Origin: CAVWUA01 sp963758025
GTDB taxonomy: Bacteria > Planctomycetota > Planctomycetia > Isosphaerales > Isosphaeraceae
Assembly (NCBI GenBank): GCA_963758025.1
Contig: CAVWUA010000028.1
Coordinates: 25,533-89,532 of the forward strand
Length of the DNA stretch: 64,000 bases
Reading direction: 5' to 3'
Both the position numbers and the translations under genes were made by a program. Every line of letters begins with the position of its first letter. Position 1 is the first letter of the stretch. The notes under the pieces were generated by a model. That model was not told where the DNA came from. It made no database searches and worked only from the letters and a program-made list of their open reading frames with translations. Shown here piece by piece: positions 41,770 through 49,583 of the stretch.

Positions 41770-42213
41770 TCAGGACGTGGTAGTCGAGACCGTGATGTGA
41801 CGGGGCCTCGCCTCGTCCGCCTTGGGTAGGTGGACCGTAAGAATCCCGTGCGAAAATCCGGCTGTGACCGTGGCACCATTGATCCTTTCCGGAAGGGTCA
41901 AGGAGCGAACCCAGCGGCCAAACTGCCGTTCCTGCCGACGATAGCTCTCATCGCTGACCCCCTCGGGTCGCAACCGCTCGCCTCGCAAGGTGAGTGTTTC
42001 TCCCGTAATGGTCAGATCAAGCTGCTCGGGAGCCACACCGGGTAATTCCGCGGTCAGAATGAATCGATCCGGAGCATCATAGAGATTGATGGGAGGATAC
42101 GGACGGGGAGCCCGCCACTGGGGCCACGGCTCCAAGGTTTCGAGAAATCTCCCCACCTCGCGCTGAATATGATGAAAGGCGTCCCAGCGTTGGGGCATAT
42201 TCACACCTGCCAT
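41770..42213 (-). CDS. Hsp20/alpha-crystallin small heat-shock protein (first of three)
   Basis: First of the cluster. ATG 42213 follows GGAG by 8 nt; GTG 42219 in frame is also possible. The N-terminal helix contains WDAFHHIQREVGRFLETLE; the alpha-crystallin domain runs from INLYDAPDRFILTAELPG to HGILTVHLPKA, and the tail carries ITV (RHITVSTTTS). 147 aa. Its promoter should lie in 42214-42476, but no CIRCE element (TTAGCACTC inverted repeat) or clear sigma32 site was found, so heat regulation is unexplained by the sequence. Confidence 0.92.
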   Translation of the reverse strand: MAGVNMPQRWDAFHHIQREVGRFLETLEPWPQWRAPRPYPPINLYDAPDRFILTAELPGVAPEQLDLTITGETLTLRGERLRPEGVSDESYRRQERQFGRWVRSLTLPERINGATVTAGFSHGILTVHLPKADEARPRHITVSTTTS

Positions 42214-42476
42214 GTCCACGTCTCCGGTGCATCCTACAGGCCTCGGGATCGTCTCATTCCTCGACTAGCATTTTCCATACCGATCGCTCAAAGACATTTT
42301 TGGCAGCCAGATCAGATTTTCGCAAACCCTTTGAACAAAAAGATTAAAGTTCCTTCCGGCCGTATGGATTGATGTGAGACGCGAAAAGGTACATTCAGAA
42401 CGGGCGCCGAAATGGCAGTCCAATCTCAGGAGAGCAGGGGGAGGCCAAGGTTTCACTGCCGAATTGGCAAGAACAC

Positions 42477-43902
42477 TCACCAGGACACGCGGATATTACG
42501 GAAATGAGTCGGAAGATGAGGAATGGGACGGAGAACGAGTCGCCGCGGAGGTGGGGCGTTTTCCTCAGCCAGAGGCTCGATGAATTGTCCATCAATCCAG
42601 GACCGGACGCCGGTTCCATCACGTTTGAGACGGATCGTGTGCCATTGGGATGAGGATTCGTTACTCCGGGAGAAGGCTGATGGGACCTTCCAACGCTGGC
42701 CGAGTATCTCAATCCGTGAAAGCAACTCGGGCGTCCCCTGAACTTCGAGAGAGATCTCATAAGCGTCAGGAAGAATTACTGGGAGGATAAAGGGTCTCTG
42801 TTCGCGTTCTCCGTTCCGTTGTGGAGGATTTTCCAGGGTCAACCTGGGAGATCAGAAACTGATGTGGGGTCCGGGGATGGGGCTTTGGCGCGGAGGAAAC
42901 CGGGGTTAGATTCGCCTGAGCTTGTTGCAAACTGAGGCTTGTCGAGAGGAGAAGGAATCCGAGCGCGAAGAGAACGAGAATCGAGTGCCACCAGAGGGGA
43001 AGCCGAGTCTCCACCGGAAATGGGCATCGCACGAGCATCAGCACGCGCTGGAAAAGTGACGATTGACCGGCACTCCCCGGAGGGATCGGACCCGGTTCAA
43101 CCGAATGACCGCTGGCTCGTGGCGGCGTGGCCAGGGTGATCAAAGAGGAGGCATAGTGGGGAGCCGGTCCAAACTCGGCAGCCGCGCGATGATCGGCGAG
43201 AAATTCCTGATCCAGCTTCATCTGGAGACTGATCCACCAGATCGGTGGGAGGAAAAACCAGAGGGATTGAGCCAGACGACTGAGCAGGCCAAACCAAGGG
43301 TCGCGACGCTCGGCATGAGCGAGTTCGTGCAGGAGACTCAGACGGAGCCTCTCGGAACCCTCCGCGTGTTCCAGCGCGGGAGGAATCAAGATCGTGGGCC
43401 GCAACACGCCAAGCAGCACGGGACGTTTCGTCCGGGCGGCGATCCGTAACCGGGGACGGCTCCGGCCCTTGGAGAAGGGGAGCGTCTGATAAAGCCGCTT
43501 TGTCCGGTGGCTAGGCCCCATCGAGTGCCGGGTTAGCCAGCGCGTTCCCCAGCAGCCGAGAACCAGCCACGCCACGCCAATCGCCGCTCCACCAGCGAAG
43601 CACAAAGTCGTCACACGCCAGTGTTTCCCCTCCGGTGGTTCCAGATGGAGGGAGATCCCCGTGACGGACGATGGGGGAGAGACGCGATTCAAGGTCTCCA
43701 GAATCTCGATCCGGCGATGGGGACCCAAGACAACCATCGGCCATATGGCCAGGGAGCCCAGTAACGCCAGACGGGCCACGGCGCAACGCCGCACCGGCTG
43801 CCGACAGGCCACCATGACCAGCACGGCCAGGCCGAGCCAGAGGCTCGCGGCGAGACTCGCGTCAAGAAGGAGCGATCCGAATCGATCGACCAGCTCCCAC
43901 AT
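42477..43902 (-). CDS. BlaR1-type M56 metalloprotease with non-penicillin-binding tail, frameshifted
   Basis: Membrane sensor-protease of the BlaR1/MecR1 family; these cleave or inactivate BlaI repressors. ATG 43902 follows AAGGAG (AAGGAGCTCGGC). TM helices (ASLWLGLAVLVMVACR, VTTLCFAGGAAIGVAWLVL, LWWHSILVLFALGFLLL) flank the zinc-protease motif HELAHAERRD and the third ligand in DQEFLADH. After TM4 the frame shifts near 42840; then a C-terminal domain of about 115 residues follows (RPFILPVILPDAYEISLEVQ, WHTIRLKRDGTGVRSWIDGQ) that looks like a beta-sandwich/LamG-like module and has no penicillin-binding SxxK motifs. About 475 aa. BlaI is encoded 84 bp upstream. Confidence 0.85.
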
Positions 43903-43986
43903 GCCGAGCTCCTTGGAGCAAAAGGAGCGGCTCTCCAACAGATGGTCCGTTCCGAAAGGAATCCATCGCTCTTGTCTGTATTCGAC

Positions 43987-44418
43987 TCAGACGTGGTGTT
44001 CTTGGCCCGCACCATCGGATTCGGATTGCGTTTCGGTCTGTCGCTGAGCTTCATCGATCATGGCGCGGAGACGATCGAACTCCTCGGGGGTGGGCTGTTT
44101 GGAATCGAGCAGCGCGACCATCACACGATCAATCGCTCCATCGAAAACCCGATCCACAAACCTCTTGGTCAATTCGCGGATCGTCCGATCGGGCGACTTC
44201 TTCGGGATGTAGATGAAGGTCCGCCCCTCAACCACGTGCCGAACAAGCCCCTTCTTCTCTTCCATGATGTTCAATAACGTCTGGACCGTACTGTAGGCCA
44301 CGGGTCCGGCCGACTGGATCAAGTCCTCCTGGACTTCACGAACACTCGCACGACCGCGAACCCAGAGAACCTTGAGGATTTCCAGCTCGCGGTCCGTCAC
44401 CATCTGGACTTTGCGCAC
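43987..44418 (-). CDS. BlaI/MecI/CopY-type winged-helix repressor
   Basis: Penicillinase-repressor family regulator. GTG 44418 is preferred (GGGGAG 7-8 nt upstream), giving MRKVQMVTDRELEILKVLW. Winged-helix DNA-binding half: VREVQEDLIQSAGPVAYSTV and QTLLNIMEEKKGLVRHV; the protease-susceptible helical tail is short (FDRLRAMIDEAQRQTET). 143 aa. The gene is followed by the BlaR1-type protease gene, the classic blaI-blaR1 arrangement, and the pair probably controls a target elsewhere, as no beta-lactamase lies in this window. A candidate operator dyad lies upstream at 44517-44531. Confidence 0.92.
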   Translation of the reverse strand: MRKVQMVTDRELEILKVLWVRGRASVREVQEDLIQSAGPVAYSTVQTLLNIMEEKKGLVRHVVEGRTFIYIPKKSPDRTIRELTKRFVDRVFDGAIDRVMVALLDSKQPTPEEFDRLRAMIDEAQRQTETQSESDGAGQEHHV

Positions 44419-44516
44419 CGTATTCTCCCCTGGCGGAATGGTTGAAGCTGATGGATCAAGGCTAACGCTGAGAAGGGCGTCAAGCAACCCCTAAATGTAT
44501 CGGAATCGCAAACCGT

Positions 44517-44531
44517 TCGTATCCCATACGA
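44517..44531. promoter_or_regulatory. Candidate BlaI operator dyad
   Basis: Perfect inverted repeat TCGTAT-CCC-ATACGA, 99 bp upstream of the BlaI-type start. The position suits autoregulation. The known BlaI/MecI consensus is TACA/TGTA-type, so this is only a candidate. Confidence 0.35.
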
Positions 44532-44625
44532 CAACCGACGCTGTTCCGAAAGTGGAAGGCGAGTCGCGAAAGAACAATACGGAGATCGGTACGATATATT
44601 CTGGCCTGGCGGAGGTTTCGACCCC

Positions 44626-45789
44626 TTAATTGATGATTTCGAGCTTGGGCATCTTCGGCGTCTTGATGTTCTGGATGCTGATCTGCGCCGCAAGCTGCTC
44701 GACAACCCCCAGCAGGTAGGGTCGCGCGGGAGAATCCCCTTCCAGTGCCTCGCGGATCTGACCGGCATCCCCTTGCTCGCGGAGACTGACGTTCAGCGGA
44801 ACTTCACCGAGGAAGGGGACTCCGAGTTGGTCGGCTTTCCGGTGGGCACCACCCTGACCAAAGATGTAAACGCGCTCGTCCTCGGGGGTCGGGAAGAGCC
44901 TTGACTCTTCGACGAGCTTCTGGGCTTCGGGCCCCCCACGCGACTTGAGATACAATGAGATATCGAAATAGCTCATATTCTCAATCATCCCCAGGATCGG
45001 CACCTTCAGCTTGCGGAACATTGCAACGGCCCGCACGGCGTCGAGCAGGGCGACTTCCTGCGGCGTGCAGACGACCACCGCGCCGGTCAAGGGGAGGGCC
45101 TGGGAAAGCGACAGCGGCACGTCCCCGGTCCCGGGCGGCAGGTCGATCACCAGATAGTCCAGCTCTCCCCATTCAACCTGGTGCAAGAACTGCTGCATGA
45201 TCCCGTGGAGCATCGGCCCGCGCATGATGACGGCGTCATCGGGCGAGAGCAAAAAGCCCATCGACATGAGCTTCAGGCCCCCCGCCTCGATCGGCTGAAT
45301 ACGGTCACCACGCGCCATTGGCCGACCGGTGGCACCGACGAGGTGGGGAATCGACGGGCCATACACGTCGGCGTCCATCAGGCCGACCGCCGCGCCGTAG
45401 GACTTCAGGCCGTAGGCGAGCGCCGCGGCCATCGTCGATTTGCCGACGCCCCCCTTGCCCGAGCCGACGGCGATGACGTTCTTCACGCCGGGGATGTCCC
45501 CCTTCTCGCTGATCCCCTTGCCGCGCACGTCGGCGGTCATGTTGACGTTGACCTTGAGATCTTCACCGAGATTATGGGCCAGCGCCTGGCGGACATCGGC
45601 CTCGATCCGGGCCTTCAACGGGCAAGCTGGTGTCGTCAGGTTGACCGACAGCGTGAGCGAGCCGTCACTGATGCGGATATCCCGGATCATGCCGAGATCG
45701 ACCAGGTCGCGCTGCAGGTCGGGGTCTTTCACACCCTTCAGGGCAGCCAGGACGTCTTGCTCCGTGAGGTTCTGTTTCTTGCCGAACAT
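44626..45789 (-). CDS. Mrp/ApbC family ATPase lacking the usual CxxC motif
   Basis: P-loop NTPase of the iron-sulfur carrier family. N-terminal MIP18/DUF59 domain (residues about 5-95: LTEQDVLAALKGVKDPDLQ), then the deviant Walker A GSGKGGVGKST at about 109-119, LMDADVYGPSIPHLVG, VIDLPPGTGD and the IENMSYF region. The CPxC-type pair that holds the 4Fe-4S cluster after IENMSYF is absent; the text there is DISLYLKSRGGPEAQ. Length 387 aa is normal, and the gene is intact, so this is not obviously a sequence error. Some Mrp lineages lack CxxC, so cluster carriage is doubtful here. Confidence 0.88.
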   Translation of the reverse strand: MFGKKQNLTEQDVLAALKGVKDPDLQRDLVDLGMIRDIRISDGSLTLSVNLTTPACPLKARIEADVRQALAHNLGEDLKVNVNMTADVRGKGISEKGDIPGVKNVIAVGSGKGGVGKSTMAAALAYGLKSYGAAVGLMDADVYGPSIPHLVGATGRPMARGDRIQPIEAGGLKLMSMGFLLSPDDAVIMRGPMLHGIMQQFLHQVEWGELDYLVIDLPPGTGDVPLSLSQALPLTGAVVVCTPQEVALLDAVRAVAMFRKLKVPILGMIENMSYFDISLYLKSRGGPEAQKLVEESRLFPTPEDERVYIFGQGGAHRKADQLGVPFLGEVPLNVSLREQGDAGQIREALEGDSPARPYLLGVVEQLAAQISIQNIKTPKMPKLEIIN

Positions 45790-45895
45790 CAGGGTGCGTT
45801 CCTCTATGGAAATCGAAACGGCGGTTCGCCCGGGGCGTTGCCGTTCCCGGTGTCAACTCTTCGTGGGTTTTCCGGACACTGTCTCGCAAGCTCTC

Positions 45896-46417
45896 TCAGC
45901 GAGACGAGTCGGTCGGCAGCAAATCATCCCAGGGTTCCGGTTCCGGTTCCGGTTCGACGGACCAGCCGTCGGCCTCGGCACGGCGGCGAGCCAGGGGAAG
46001 CCAGCGCTCCAGGAGACTGGCAACGGTCGGAGGGGGGACCATGCCGGAGAGCACGTGCGTCGCGCCGATCTCCCGAGCCAGCGGAGCGACACCCGGATAA
46101 GCCTTGGGGTCCAGCACGAGGGCCAGCATATTCGGCGCGACCTGCATCGCTCGGCCCAGGTCTTCCAGACCCACGCGAGGCCGGTCCGCCAGGTCGAGCA
46201 CGAGCAAAGGGCAGGCCGAGAGCGTTACGGCGGCGGTCAGGTCAGCCGGAGAGCGAGTCTCGACCAGACGCAGATTCCAGCCGACGACGCGTGGACGCAG
46301 TTGCCGCCCCCAGTTCCCCAACCGCTCGTGGATCACCAGGGGAAGACGCACCGCCACGGAATCGACACTCCCCAACGAGCCAGCGAAGTCCACATCCGGC
46401 CGCCTGGTGCCGAACAT
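45896..46417 (-). CDS. Hypothetical protein with a receiver-like alpha/beta fold
   Basis: 173 aa from ATG 46417 (MFGTRRPDVDFAG). A middle region alternates strands and helices: RVVGWNLRLVETRS, CPLLVLDLADRP, MLALVLDPKAYPG, GATHVLSGM. This order resembles a CheY-type receiver without a clear phospho-acceptor context, but no motif is decisive. The C-terminal tail is acidic and Pro-rich (EPEPEPEPWDDLLPTDSSR). It is divergent from dnaJ and lies 106 bp upstream of the mrp start on the same strand. No function claimed. Confidence 0.5.
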   Translation of the reverse strand: MFGTRRPDVDFAGSLGSVDSVAVRLPLVIHERLGNWGRQLRPRVVGWNLRLVETRSPADLTAAVTLSACPLLVLDLADRPRVGLEDLGRAMQVAPNMLALVLDPKAYPGVAPLAREIGATHVLSGMVPPPTVASLLERWLPLARRRAEADGWSVEPEPEPEPWDDLLPTDSSR

Positions 46418-46477
46418 TCTGGAATTGTAACAGGTTAGAACGCGCGCGGCGAGGTCGATTCTGGCACGCCCCTTGCC

Positions 46478-46507
46478 TTGAATCGTGCGACGGGAGCCGG
46501 ATAGAAT
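46478..46507 (+). promoter_or_regulatory. Putative promoter of the dnaJ-merR-rnpA-yidD cluster
   Basis: TTGAAT (46478-46483), 18-bp spacer, TAGAAT (46502-46507); the dnaJ start is at 46571. No CIRCE or HAIR repeat was seen. Confidence 0.45.
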
Positions 46508-46570
46508 TGACCGGCCAACAACCACCGCCGGATTTGCCGTCTTGCTCAGAAGTGAGGAATCAACCCCGAC

Positions 46571-47554
46571 ATGCCCGAACGTGACTACTATGACGTGCTC
46601 GGGGTGTCCCGCGACGCCACACCCGAGCAGATCAAGAAAGCCTACCGAGGGCTGGCGCGCAAGTACCACCCGGACGTCAACCCAGGGAACAAGGACTCCG
46701 AACGCCTGTTCAAGGAAGCTCAGGAGGCCTATGACATCCTGAGCGACCCGGAAAAACGGGCGATGTACGACCAGTACGGAATGGCGGGCTTTCAAGGCAT
46801 GGGTGCGGCGGGACCGCGCTCGGGAGCTTCGGAGTGGTCCGCCCGGCAGGCGGGGCCAGGATATGAGAACTTCGATTTTTCCGAGTTCTTCGGCCCGGGC
46901 GGGCCTGGCGGTGCGACCGTCGGCGGCGCGGAGGCCGGGGGCGGCATCTTCGAGGAGATCCTCGGCCGGGTCCGGGGCGGACGAGGTGGTCGCCGAGCCG
47001 CCAGCGCTCGTCCCGGCCGTGAGATCGAGGCGCCGCTGACGATCCCGTTCCTGACCGCGGTGCGCGGCGGCGAGACGACCATCACGCTCGATCGGGGCGG
47101 ACAGCACGAGACGCTCTCCGTGAAGATCCCGCCGGGCACCGACACCGGCTCCCGCCTTCGGCTCAAGGGGAAGGGGGAACCTAGCCCTTTCGGCGGGCAG
47201 GCGGGCGACCTGACGATCCGCATCCAGGTCGAGCCACACCCGTACTTCCGCCGCGATGGCCGGGACCTTGCCGTCGATGTGCCGGTCACGATTGGCGAGG
47301 CGGTCCTGGGGGCGAAGATCGACGTACCGACGCTCGACGGCAAGAAGACGCTGACCATTCCGCCGGGTAGCACCTCCGGCCAGAAGCTTCGCCTGCGAGG
47401 GCAGGGGATTCCGGCCGCTGGAACCAAGCCGGCCGGAGACCTGTTCGTCGTCCTGAAAGTGGCCGTGCCGAAGTCGGTGGACGACGAGAGCCGGCGCCTG
47501 ATCGAACAGTTCGAAGCGAGGAATCCGATGCGGCCTCGCGACGGCCTCTGGTAA
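46571..47554 (+). CDS. DnaJ-type co-chaperone without zinc fingers (CbpA-like)
   Basis: J-domain protein partnering Hsp70. N-terminal J-domain (residues 4-69) with the HPD motif in RKYHPDVNPG; a Gly-rich linker (GPGGPGGATVGG); then two C-terminal beta domains (EIEAPLTIPFLTAVRGGETTI-region; HPYFRRDGRDLAVDVPV). There are no CxxCxGxG repeats, so it belongs to the CbpA/DnaJ-type-II group. 327 aa. The start ATG follows GAGGAA at 12-13 nt. A MerR-type regulator follows 31 bp later, a CbpA-CbpM-like arrangement. Intact. Confidence 0.93.
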   Translation: MPERDYYDVLGVSRDATPEQIKKAYRGLARKYHPDVNPGNKDSERLFKEAQEAYDILSDPEKRAMYDQYGMAGFQGMGAAGPRSGASEWSARQAGPGYENFDFSEFFGPGGPGGATVGGAEAGGGIFEEILGRVRGGRGGRRAASARPGREIEAPLTIPFLTAVRGGETTITLDRGGQHETLSVKIPPGTDTGSRLRLKGKGEPSPFGGQAGDLTIRIQVEPHPYFRRDGRDLAVDVPVTIGEAVLGAKIDVPTLDGKKTLTIPPGSTSGQKLRLRGQGIPAAGTKPAGDLFVVLKVAVPKSVDDESRRLIEQFEARNPMRPRDGLW

Positions 47555-47585
47555 CTCACTCTCTTCTGAGGGGAATCGACCGATC

Positions 47586-47903
47586 ATGTCCTCTCCGCTT
47601 CTCCCCCGAGAGCAGGTCGCCGAACGGTTCGCCGTGTCGCCCACGATCCTGATCCGCTACGAGGCCCGGGGCCTGATCCAGCCGTTGCGGGAAGGGCCCG
47701 TCGAAGGCTACGGACCGGCCGAGATCCGCCGCCTCTGGACGATCCTCAGCCTTCAGCGCGATCTGGGAATCAACCTTGCCGGTGTCGAGGCGATCCTCAA
47801 GCTGCGTGCGCACATGGATCAGGTTCACCGCGAGCTGACCCGGTTCGCCGAGGAATTCCGCGAGGCGCTGGAGGCCGACCTTGGCCCAGACGTCCAAGAC
47901 TGA
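47586..47903 (+). CDS. MerR-family regulator, CbpM/HspR-like
   Basis: 105 aa. N-terminal helix-turn-helix PREQVAERFAVSPTILIRYEARGLIQPLRE fits MerR, followed by EGYGPAEIRRLWTILSLQRDLGINLAGVEAILKL and a helical end. The position directly after a dnaJ/cbpA-type gene matches HspR or CbpM, which modulate or repress such chaperones. No metal-binding Cys. The 3' end overlaps the next small gene by 23 bp. Confidence 0.85.
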   Translation: MSSPLLPREQVAERFAVSPTILIRYEARGLIQPLREGPVEGYGPAEIRRLWTILSLQRDLGINLAGVEAILKLRAHMDQVHRELTRFAEEFREALEADLGPDVQD

Positions 47904-48156
47904 CCCAAAGCGACCGGGACGAGGCTCAGGAACGGCTCAGTCGAGCCGGGACGACGACCATCGCCGTGTGCGGGAAGCCGCCGCCTTGTGGGGCTATCTG
48001 GCGCTTGGCGGCATCGTCTTGCTGGCCGCCATGACCCTCTGGCACCTGGCCCGACGGGGCCGCCTGATCCGGGATCGACTCGGTCCCCCGCGCTCGAATC
48101 CGCTGGAAAGACAGACCAAGACCGACCCCGATCTGGACGATGAACACGAACCATGA
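47881..48156 (+). CDS. Small single-TM protein upstream of rnpA
   Basis: 91 aa from TTG 47881, overlapping the MerR stop. The N-terminal part is basic and polar (SKTDPKRPGRGSGTAQSSRD), then one TM helix (LWGYLALGGIVLLAAMTLW) and an acidic end (DPDLDDEHEP). It occupies the place where rpmH (L34) usually lies before rnpA, but it is not L34. It overlaps the rnpA start (ATGA, 48153-48156). Function unknown. Confidence 0.55.
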   Translation: MAQTSKTDPKRPGRGSGTAQSSRDDDHRRVREAAALWGYLALGGIVLLAAMTLWHLARRGRLIRDRLGPPRSNPLERQTKTDPDLDDEHEP

Positions 48157-48536
48157 CCGCCCCTCCTCGCGCCACGTTCCGTCCGCACGAACGGATCCGT
48201 GATCCGAAAGTGTTCCGTCTCGCCTTCCAGCGCAGGCGTTCGGCGTCCGACGCGGCCCTGATCGTGTATGCCATCGAGAATGGTCGTGATCACGCCCGTC
48301 TGGGCATCTCCGTCGGCAAGAAAAAAGTCCGCAAGGCCAGCGCCCGGAACCGGATCAAGCGGCTCTTACGAGAGGCGTTCCGCCTGAGCAAGGCCGAGCT
48401 ACCGGACGGGGTCGATCTGGTGGTTGTTCCTCGCGGAGCGGCGTTAACCTTCGCCCAGGCCCGCGCGAGCCTGCCGAAACTCGCGCGCGATGCGGCCCGG
48501 CGGCTCGGTCCCCGGCGGGTTGAGACGTCCCCATGA
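48153..48536 (+). CDS. rnpA: Ribonuclease P protein component
   Basis: Basic protein subunit of RNase P, needed for tRNA 5' maturation. The family motif is KASARNRIKRLLREAFR (RNR). Earlier PHERIRDPKVFRLAFQRRRS matches the N-terminal region, and LDLVVVPRGAA matches the central strand. 127 aa, slightly extended. The start overlaps the previous stop and the end overlaps yidD by 4 bp. rpmH is absent upstream. Intact. Confidence 0.95.
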   Translation: MTAPPRATFRPHERIRDPKVFRLAFQRRRSASDAALIVYAIENGRDHARLGISVGKKKVRKASARNRIKRLLREAFRLSKAELPDGVDLVVVPRGAALTFAQARASLPKLARDAARRLGPRRVETSP

Positions 48537-48787
48537 ATGCCCTCTGGACCAGTCGCCTGGTTCGCCTGCCCGAGCGGGGCACGATCGCCCTGCTCGTCGG
48601 CTGGATCTGGCTCTACCAGCACACGATCAGCCCGCTGCTCGGTCCGACCTGCCGCTTCGAGCCATCCTGTAGCCGGTACATGGTGGAGTCCTTGCGGAAA
48701 TACGGATTGATTCGGGGACTCTCACGCGGTTTTCGACGCCTTTCGCGCTGTCATCCGTGGAACCCGGGAGGGTATGATCCTCCCTGA
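48533..48787 (+). CDS. yidD: Membrane protein insertion efficiency factor
   Basis: Small DUF37 protein, 84 aa, with an amphipathic N-terminal helix (IALLVGWIWLYQHTISPL) and the conserved PTCRFEPSCSRYMVES and GFRRLSRCHPWNPGGYDP. Associated with YidC-dependent insertion. The ATG overlaps the rnpA stop (ATGA). The usual next gene yidC is not here; a PAP2 phosphatase follows instead. Intact. Confidence 0.95.
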   Translation: MNALWTSRLVRLPERGTIALLVGWIWLYQHTISPLLGPTCRFEPSCSRYMVESLRKYGLIRGLSRGFRRLSRCHPWNPGGYDPP

Positions 48788-48828
48788 TCGCGACCAGGGG
48801 GCCTTCATCGCAAGAAAGGACGGCAACG

Positions 48829-49560
48829 ATGGCGATCGCTGACATCCGCGCCCTGGGGCGCCGGTTTCGGGAATGGCTCGGGAATACGGACCTGGTCGTC
48901 CTGGTGGCCGTCTTCCTCGCTGTCGGGGCGATCTGGAGTTTTATCGAGATCGCCGATGAGGTGGTCGAGGGGGAGACGCAGCGGATCGACGAATCGATCG
49001 TCCTCGCCTTGCGAGAGCACGCCGATCCGAGCGACCCAATCGGCCCGGGATGGTTCGAGGAGGCGGTCCGCGACTACACGGCGCTCGGCGGGTACGCCGT
49101 GCTAGGCCTCCTGACGGTGATTGTCAGCATCTTCTTGCTGATGAACGGGAAATCGCACGCGATGTGGCTGGTCCTCATCGCCACGATCGGCGGAATGCTG
49201 CTGAGTGACCTGCTCAAGGCCTTCTTCGACCGGCCCCGGCCGACCATCGTGCCGCACCTCTCGCACGCCGGATCGTCGAGCTTTCCCAGCGGTCACTCGA
49301 TGCTCTCGGCGGTGGTGTATCTGACGCTCGGCTCCCTGCTGGACCGGCTCGTCGAGAAGCGGCGGCTCCGGCTGTTCATCCTGTGCGTGGCGATGCTGTT
49401 GACCTGTCTCGTCGGATGCAGCCGGGTCTATCTCGGCGTGCATTACCCGACCGACGTCCTCGCGGGCTGGACCGTCGGCCTGGCCTGGGCCATCCTCTGC
49501 TGGTTGGTCGCGCGCTGGCTTCAGCGGCGCGGGGTGGTCGAGAAGCCGATGGAGGAATGA
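48829..49560 (+). CDS. PAP2-family membrane phosphatase
   Basis: Phosphatidic-acid/undecaprenyl-pyrophosphate-phosphatase-like protein, 243 aa. ATG 48829 has AAGGACG upstream. Conserved sites: KAFFDRPRP (KxxxxxxRP), SSFPSGHSM (PSGH), and SRVYLGVHYPTDV (SRxxxxxHxxxD), each with the expected residues. Several TM helices (LVVLVAVFLAVGAIW, YAVLGLLTVIVSIFLL, LLTCLVGC, AILCWLVARWL). Substrate likely a lipid phosphate. Intact; convergent with pyrK. Confidence 0.92.
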   Translation: MAIADIRALGRRFREWLGNTDLVVLVAVFLAVGAIWSFIEIADEVVEGETQRIDESIVLALREHADPSDPIGPGWFEEAVRDYTALGGYAVLGLLTVIVSIFLLMNGKSHAMWLVLIATIGGMLLSDLLKAFFDRPRPTIVPHLSHAGSSSFPSGHSMLSAVVYLTLGSLLDRLVEKRRLRLFILCVAMLLTCLVGCSRVYLGVHYPTDVLAGWTVGLAWAILCWLVARWLQRRGVVEKPMEE

Positions 49561-49583
49561 GGAGGCCCGCGTCTGCCGCGACG

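Noticed and set aside
42214..42476. A CIRCE, ROSE or sigma32 heat-shock element upstream of the Hsp20 cluster
   Set aside because: No TTAGCACTC inverted repeat and no convincing sigma32 pair; AT-rich stretches alone are not enough.
45896..47644. A 582-codon minus-strand open frame under dnaJ
   Set aside because: Only the portion from 46417 down reads as a protein; the upper part is antisense to the J-domain and DnaJ C-terminal domains.
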